From contig VXRG01000052.1 of the NCBI GenBank assembly GCA_009838625.1, positions 1 through 41,806 of the forward strand: a stretch of DNA of 41,806 nt. The letters are read 5' to 3'. Position 1 is the first letter of the stretch, and each line of letters begins with the position of its first letter. The notes beneath the pieces are model-generated. The model saw nothing but the letters and a program-made list of their open reading frames with translations, ran no database searches and was not told the origin of the DNA. Of this stretch, positions 41,761 through 41,806 are shown piece after piece. Position numbers and translations under genes: made by a program. This DNA is from Caldilineaceae bacterium SB0664_bin_27 (GTDB lineage Bacteria > Chloroflexota > Anaerolineae > Caldilineales > Caldilineaceae).

Positions 41761-41800
41761 GTGCCATATTGTGCCAAATTGTGAGATATCGTGCAAAAAT
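41761..41800 (+). repeat. four tandem 10-bp GTG-phased repeats
   Basis: The blocks GTGCCATATT, GTGCCAAATT, GTGAGATATC and GTGCAAAAAT follow each other without spacer. All four start GTG; the first two differ at two positions, and the last two are more diverged. The 10-base period matches one helical turn, as in iteron- or activator-type sites. The window ends six bases later, so the array may continue. Confidence 0.45.
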
Positions 41801-41806
41801 CCTTTT

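Larger units (their letters stand above)
41159..41806. other. 648-base repeat-rich non-coding right edge
   Basis: I find no supported gene here. The stretch holds imperfect direct repeats (41248-41270 and 41370-41391), several short perfect hairpins, for example AGCTGT/ACAGCT at 41522-41537, an AT-rich block (41545-41578) with a minus-strand TATAAT at 41552-41547, a perfect TGACAAG/CTTGTCA palindrome, and four 10-bp GTG-starting repeats at the very end. A long minus-strand frame (41300-41767) is present but has no SD or family features. Confidence 0.5.

Noticed and set aside
41300..41767. Minus-strand 155-codon frame at the right edge
   Set aside because: No SD or recognised motif, and it lies across repeats and hairpins; composition looks non-coding.

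Overview
The window is a chromosomal segment of a fairly GC-rich bacterium, most likely a Chloroflexota member of the Caldilineae/Anaerolineae type. This is an inference from gene content and my memory of family distribution: a large DHH-CBS-CBS-tRNA nucleotidyltransferase fusion, the family annotated as quinate 5-dehydrogenase in Chloroflexi, a COG3375-type acetyltransferase, a 2072-residue alpha-2-macroglobulin-like lipoprotein, and a WecA/TagO-like transferase beside an O-antigen-ligase/TPR protein. No 16S or tRNA gene is present to confirm it.

Layout. 1-2023: end of groES, then groEL with a clear SD and an intrinsic terminator. 2024-4591: an accessory-looking patch with a large AlbA_2/Schlafen-type ATP-binding protein carrying an unusual C-terminal extension, a decayed HigA-like antitoxin fragment, and sparsely coding flanks. 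4592-6606: an FmdE-family zinc-finger protein and, divergently, tRNA 2-thiouridylase mnmA. 6607-9481: two small membrane proteins and two translationally coupled GNAT proteins. 9554-12999 (minus strand): a glycosyltransferase and an rmlD-like reductase that overlap, then a YheT-like hydrolase. 13063-23500 (plus strand): a self-contained alpha-oxoamine-synthase-like (serine palmitoyltransferase/KBL type) gene with promoters and a terminator, a quinate-dehydrogenase-family protein, an 8-oxoguanine-deaminase-like amidohydrolase, the DHH/CBS/tRNA nucleotidyltransferase fusion, a galactonate-dehydratase-like enolase, coaBC, and a nucleotidyltransferase fused to an antitoxin-like N-terminal segment. 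23550-41068 (all minus strand): the macroglobulin-like lipoprotein, a VTT membrane protein, a cyclophilin lipoprotein, WecA/TagO-like transferase, O-antigen-ligase/TPR giant, UvrD-like helicase, a 96-residue orphan and an acetolactate-synthase-like TPP enzyme. 41159-41806 is non-coding but rich in repeats and palindromes.

How the genes fit together. Much of the window is housekeeping: protein folding (GroES/EL, cyclophilin), tRNA maturation (MnmA, tRNA nucleotidyltransferase), CoA synthesis (CoaBC) and DNA repair (UvrD-like). A second theme is the cell surface: WecA-like lipid-linked sugar initiation, O-antigen ligase/polymerase, RmlD and GT2, plus two predicted lipoproteins. A third is small-molecule catabolism (amidohydrolase, galactonate dehydratase, TPP enzyme). 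I see no complete phage, CRISPR array, insertion sequence or rRNA. The best candidates for something undescribed are the C-terminal module of the AlbA_2 protein beside the HigA relic, the fused antitoxin-like/nucleotidyltransferase protein, the thioester-less macroglobulin, and the repeat-rich right edge.
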